The notes beneath the pieces are model-generated. The model searched no databases. It was not told where the DNA came from and was given only the letters and a program-made list of their open reading frames with translations. A DNA stretch of 18,231 nt from CAVOBC01 sp963693635 (GTDB lineage Bacteria; Pseudomonadota; Gammaproteobacteria; Pseudomonadales; Azotimanducaceae): the NCBI GenBank assembly GCA_963693635.1, contig CAVOBC010000054.1, positions 1 through 18,231 on the forward strand. The letters run 5' to 3'. The position numbers were made by a program, and so were the translations under genes. Within the stretch, counting starts at the first letter, position 1. Each line of letters opens with the position of its first letter. This document shows, one piece after another, positions 15,573 to 18,231 of the stretch.

Positions 15573-16352
15573 ATGTTGTGTAAACGCCTGATCGCCTGTC
15601 TGGATGTCCGGGACGGCAAACTCGCCAAGAGCGTCAAGTTTGTGGATACGCAGGACATCGGCGACCCTGTCGTTAAGGCCCGCGAATATTATGAAGATGG
15701 CCTGGATGAACTCGTCTTCTATGACATCACCGCGTCCAGCGACAAGCGCAACATCATGCTGGGGGTGGTCGAGGCGGTCGCCGAGCAGGTTTTTATTCCT
15801 CTCTCGGTCGGTGGTGGCGTGCGGTCTGTCAGTGACGCGACTGATCTGCGTCTGGCGGGTGCAGAGAAGATTAATGTCAATTCAGCGGCGGTCGTACGGC
15901 CCGAACTCATCAGCGAGTGCGCCAAGGCAATCGGCACTCAGAGCACCGTGTTATCGATGGACCTGTCGAGGGTCGCTGAGTCACGTGACTTTCCCAGCGG
16001 TTACGAGGTTGTCATCAATGGTGGGCGCAAGCGAATGGGCATCGACGGACTTCAGTGGGCGCTGCAGGGTGAGATCCTTGGTGCAGGTGAACTCGTGATC
16101 AATTCCATCGACGCCGATGGCACGCGGGAGGGTTACGAGCTTCATCTCACGCGGATGATCGCTGAAGCCGTATCGATTCCGGTCATCGCCTCGGGCGGGG
16201 CGGGTGAACCGTCCCACCTGGTCGATGTTCTGAACGAGGGGCGAGCCGATGCTGCGCTGGTGGCGTCGATGGTGCATTTTGGTGACTACACCGTCAGTGG
16301 GCTCAAGCAGCAATTGCATGATGCAGGCGTTCCCATGCGGCTGCGGTACTGA
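15573..16352 (+). CDS. hisF: HisF-like imidazole glycerol phosphate synthase cyclase subunit
   Basis: A TIM-barrel cyclase of 259 residues. HisF converts PRFAR plus ammonia to imidazole glycerol phosphate and AICAR, linking histidine and purine synthesis. The catalytic acids D11 (CLDVRDG) and D130 (VLSMDLSR) fall at the canonical numbers, as do K19 and K99. The residue before K99 is Glu (GAEKIN) where most HisF have Asp. Phosphate-binding elements GGGVRS and ASGGAGE are intact, and NSIDADGT matches the C-terminal half motif. The ATG at 15573 has AGAGGA about 9 bases upstream; a GTG just before it is less likely. It pairs with the HisH-like gene and is followed by slyX after 2 bases. Second HisF copies (WbuZ type) act in sugar amidation, but no WbuX-like partner is present here. 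Confidence 0.87.
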   Translation: MLCKRLIACLDVRDGKLAKSVKFVDTQDIGDPVVKAREYYEDGLDELVFYDITASSDKRNIMLGVVEAVAEQVFIPLSVGGGVRSVSDATDLRLAGAEKINVNSAAVVRPELISECAKAIGTQSTVLSMDLSRVAESRDFPSGYEVVINGGRKRMGIDGLQWALQGEILGAGELVINSIDADGTREGYELHLTRMIAEAVSIPVIASGGAGEPSHLVDVLNEGRADAALVASMVHFGDYTVSGLKQQLHDAGVPMRLRY

Positions 16353-16354
16353 CA

Positions 16355-16573
16355 ATGACGTCGCCAATCGAAGCGAGACTGGACGAGATCGAAACCAGAA
16401 TCGTCTTCCAGGAAGACACATTGAGCAAGCTTGATGAAGCGCTTGCTTCTCAACAGCAGCAGATTCTCGCGCTCCGGGACCAGATAGAGGCATTCAGACA
16501 ACAGGTTGCTGAAGCGCTGGAATCCATACCGGATGGGCCGCAGCAACCTGATCCGCCGCCACCGCACTATTGA
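16355..16573 (+). CDS. slyX: SlyX family protein
   Basis: A 72-residue protein typical of SlyX, a small gammaproteobacterial protein of unknown function. Nearly the whole length up to residue 55 is a predicted coiled coil (EARLDEIETRIVFQEDTLSKL onward, rich in Glu, Gln and Leu). The end PPPPHY is the family signature. The ATG lies 2 bases after the hisF TGA, so translation is probably coupled to hisF. It has little ribosome site of its own. The link to hisHF may be only positional. Confidence 0.9.
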   Translation: MTSPIEARLDEIETRIVFQEDTLSKLDEALASQQQQILALRDQIEAFRQQVAEALESIPDGPQQPDPPPPHY

Positions 16574-16645
16574 GGATTCCATTAGAACCCGATGCCGCTG
16601 TGCCGGCGCGGGGCCGAGACGAGAATTAATGACAGGGAGAATGCT

Positions 16646-17623
16646 GTGAAAGCGATCATCGTTGATGACAACACGAGGGCACTCGATTGGGCAGATGCCG
16701 AGACGCCAACCGCGGGGCCCGGCGAGGTACGCATCCGGGTCCAGGCGACGGCGATCAATAGGGCGGACCTCATGCAGCGTCGCGGCGGCTATCCGCCCCC
16801 GCCTGGCGCGAGCAACATCATGGGGCTCGAGTGTGCGGGCGTTGTCGACCAGGTGGGTGAGGGCGCGACGCGATTTCAGCCGGGGGATGCGGTTTGCGCC
16901 TTGCTGGGGGGTGGTGGCTACGCCGAGCAGGCGGTTGCGCCTGAAGGCAGCGTGCTGCCGATACCTGAGGGCCTGGATGCGACCCGTGCGGCGGCACTGC
17001 CTGAAGTGTTCGCAACGGCCTGGCTCAATCTCTTTATGGAAGCGGGTTTGCAGCCGGGCGAGCGCGTTCTGTTGCACGCCGGCGCGAGCGGCGTCGGCAC
17101 TGCTGGGGTGCAGTTGTGTCGGGCTTTTGGCAATCCGTCTTTTGTGACAGCGGGCAGTGCTGACAAGATTGCGTCCTGCAGTGGGCTGGGGGCCGGGGGT
17201 GGTCACGACCGCCATCAGGGTTCGTTTGTGGATTCAGCGCGCGAATTTGCTGGTGATGCCGGCTTTGGCGTGATTCTGGATCCTGTCGGCGGGTCTTACC
17301 TCGGTGACAATCTCGCTTTGCTTGGGTTGGGCGGGCGGCTCGTTCTCATTGGGCTCATGGGTGGCGCTCAATCACCCATTGACCTCGCACTGTTGATGAT
17401 GAAGCGACTGCGCGTCATCGGTTCAACGCTGCGGGCGCGGCCGAATGCAGAAAAAGCGGAAGTGATGCGACAACTCGAGGAGAAGGTGTGGCCGAGGATC
17501 GTGGCTGGCGACATCGAACCGATCATTGACACGGTGATGCCGGTCGAGGAGATGGCTACCGCTCACGACCTGATGGCAAGCGACAAGACCACCGGCAAGG
17601 TGGTGTTGACTGTAGGCACGTGA
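16646..17623 (+). CDS. NAD(P)H quinone oxidoreductase, PIG3/TIGR02824 family
   Basis: A cytosolic zinc-independent medium-chain dehydrogenase of 325 residues that reduces quinones or enones with NAD(P)H. It shows INRADLMQRRGGYPPPPGAS near residue 35, GLECAGVV, GDAVCALLGGGGYAE, the nucleotide-binding HAGASGVGTAGVQL near 145-160 and RPNAEKAEVM near the C-terminal part, all typical of the family. The GTG at 16646 is supported by GGGAGA upstream and by the family N-terminus VKAII. One stretch near residues 181-190 (GLGAGGGHDRHQGSF) departs from the usual LGADVVIN-type pattern, while a neighbouring frame would give VVT there, suggesting two compensating one-base indels (about 17195-17208). Length is preserved, so it may still work. 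It is convergent with the cold-shock gene. Confidence 0.92.
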   Translation: MKAIIVDDNTRALDWADAETPTAGPGEVRIRVQATAINRADLMQRRGGYPPPPGASNIMGLECAGVVDQVGEGATRFQPGDAVCALLGGGGYAEQAVAPEGSVLPIPEGLDATRAAALPEVFATAWLNLFMEAGLQPGERVLLHAGASGVGTAGVQLCRAFGNPSFVTAGSADKIASCSGLGAGGGHDRHQGSFVDSAREFAGDAGFGVILDPVGGSYLGDNLALLGLGGRLVLIGLMGGAQSPIDLALLMMKRLRVIGSTLRARPNAEKAEVMRQLEEKVWPRIVAGDIEPIIDTVMPVEEMATAHDLMASDKTTGKVVLTVGT

Positions 17624-17643
17624 GCCGCCTTGGCGAGACGTTG

Positions 17644-17710
17644 CGCAGTTAAATCGAAGCCACTGGACAAAGGCAGTCGTCTGAGGCCGGAATTGAATCC
17701 GCTAACTGCG
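17644..17710. other. Long-loop inverted repeat between convergent genes
   Basis: CGCAGTTA (17644-17651) and TAACTGCG (17703-17710) are perfect complements separated by 51 bases in the 116-bp region between the oxidoreductase and the cold-shock gene. The loop is too long for a typical intrinsic terminator; the repeat may help end transcription from either side or be coincidental. Confidence 0.3.
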
Positions 17711-17739
17711 GCAGGGTGGATGAAGCGTCGAGCGGGTCT

Positions 17740-17949
17740 TTAGACTTCCGCGACGTCTTCTGCCTGAAAGCCCTTGTCGGTTTCACTAATGTCAAACTCG
17801 ACCTGAGCCCCCTGCTTGAGCGTTCGATATCCTTCGCCCCGAATTGAACGAAAGTGGACGAAAACATCCGCCCCTTGCTCTCGCTCGATAAACCCGAAGC
17901 CCTTCGAGTCGTTGAACCATTTGATGGTTCCTGCCTGACGGTCAGCCAT
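17740..17949 (-). CDS. Cold-shock domain protein (CspA family)
   Basis: A 69-residue single cold-shock domain, standard length for CspA-type RNA chaperones that melt RNA structure. RNP1 is KGFGFIER and RNP2 is VFVHF. The GTIKWFNDSKGFGF segment and the KGFQAEDV end are typical of the family. The ATG at 17947-17949 has AGGGG about 9 bases upstream. The upstream region is long and may contain the structured leader seen in cold-inducible csp genes, so cold or growth-phase control is likely but not shown. Confidence 0.95.
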   Translation of the reverse strand: MADRQAGTIKWFNDSKGFGFIEREQGADVFVHFRSIRGEGYRTLKQGAQVEFDISETDKGFQAEDVAEV

Positions 17950-18134
17950 ACCGCGTACCCCTTATTCCCAGCAACCAACTTTCAGCGTTGTCGTCGTGTA
18001 ACTAGCCCTATCTGTGATCCCAAGCCAGTTGGCTGAGCAGTCTCCCTTTACTGGCACGACTCGGGCTTGTCCTTAGACTGGTCCGATCGACTTGAGCCGG
18101 GGCGCAACGATCACAAAGACCGTACGTCGGGTAA
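17950..18134 (-). promoter_or_regulatory. Upstream region of the cold-shock gene
   Basis: No gene in this stretch. On the minus strand, just beyond it, a weak promoter-like pair TTGGAC and CTTAAT with 18 bases between lies near 18165-18200. That would give a csp leader of over 200 bases, longer than the roughly 160-base E. coli cspA leader. I could not identify a clear cold box. Confidence 0.3.
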
Positions 18135-18231
18135 ATGAAACCGTCCGAGAATACAGATGTGCCAAGTATTAAGACAGAATTTGTACAGCCTGTCCAATCG
18201 TCGGATCAATGGCATTTCGGGTGCGCCATTC
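18135..18231 (+). CDS. Possible start of an unidentified gene, cut by the window end
   Basis: ATG at 18135 opens a frame with no stop to the window end (32 codons, beginning MKPSENTDVPSIKTEF). Only a weak GGGTAA-like sequence precedes the ATG, and no family is recognisable. It would be divergent from the cold-shock gene. A chance open frame of this length is quite possible. Confidence 0.3.
   Translation, partial: MKPSENTDVPSIKTEFVQPVQSSDQWHFGCAI

Noticed and set aside
14831..16352. hisH/hisF as part of a WbuX-WbuY-WbuZ sugar amidation locus
   Set aside because: No WbuX-like amidotransferase, glycan or flagellin modification gene is present in the window.
1..18231. CRISPR arrays, insertion sequences, tRNA or rRNA genes
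   Set aside because: No spaced direct repeats, transposase-like proteins or cloverleaf/rRNA signatures were seen on either strand.

Overview
The window looks like chromosome of a gammaproteobacterium, probably marine or environmental, of moderately high GC. The markers are a PilU-type retraction ATPase, SlyX with its terminal PPPPHY motif, a two-domain class I fumarase, a classical thiolase, a CspA-like protein and a TIGR02824-type quinone oxidoreductase. No tRNA, rRNA, CRISPR array or insertion sequence was seen. This placement comes from gene content only.

Layout. Positions 1-128 hold a hexamer-based tandem repeat. A thiolase lies on the minus strand (129-1307). On the plus strand follow a class I fumarase (1721-3244) and a very large single-chain biotin-dependent carboxylase (3316-8208) with the order CT-alpha-like, about 500 residues of unknown function, CT-beta-like, biotin carboxylase, biotin carrier. 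These three are central carbon and acyl-CoA genes. Positions 8209-9480 are a gene graveyard on the minus strand: a universal stress protein gene with an in-frame stop and a frameshifting deletion, and a FixL-like PAS sensor whose 3' part has been deleted so that it joins in frame to the last part of a FixJ/LuxR-type response regulator. This looks like a lost oxygen- or redox-sensing locus. A TSUP transporter and a LysR regulator (9628-11324) are divergent around a T-N11-A palindrome. Then come pilU (minus, 11506-12720) and a roughly 490-bp intergenic region with a stable hairpin.

The most unusual locus is 13207-16573. A GntR/YtrA-type DNA-binding domain is fused to a complete AIR-synthase (PurM)-like domain that resembles the Bacteroidetes type of PurM. 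It is divergent from a HisH-like glutaminase and a HisF-like cyclase that are adjacent without hisA or other his genes, and slyX follows 2 bases after hisF. The divergent region holds a 26-bp near-palindrome over a good sigma70-like promoter of the fusion gene. Because PurM and HisF both close imidazole rings on ribonucleotides, the cluster may be an autoregulated module at the purine/histidine crossroads, or make an imidazole-type nucleotide. That function is inference.

The window ends with a quinone oxidoreductase (16646-17623), a convergent cold-shock protein gene (17740-17949) with a long upstream region, and possibly the first codons of another plus-strand gene.
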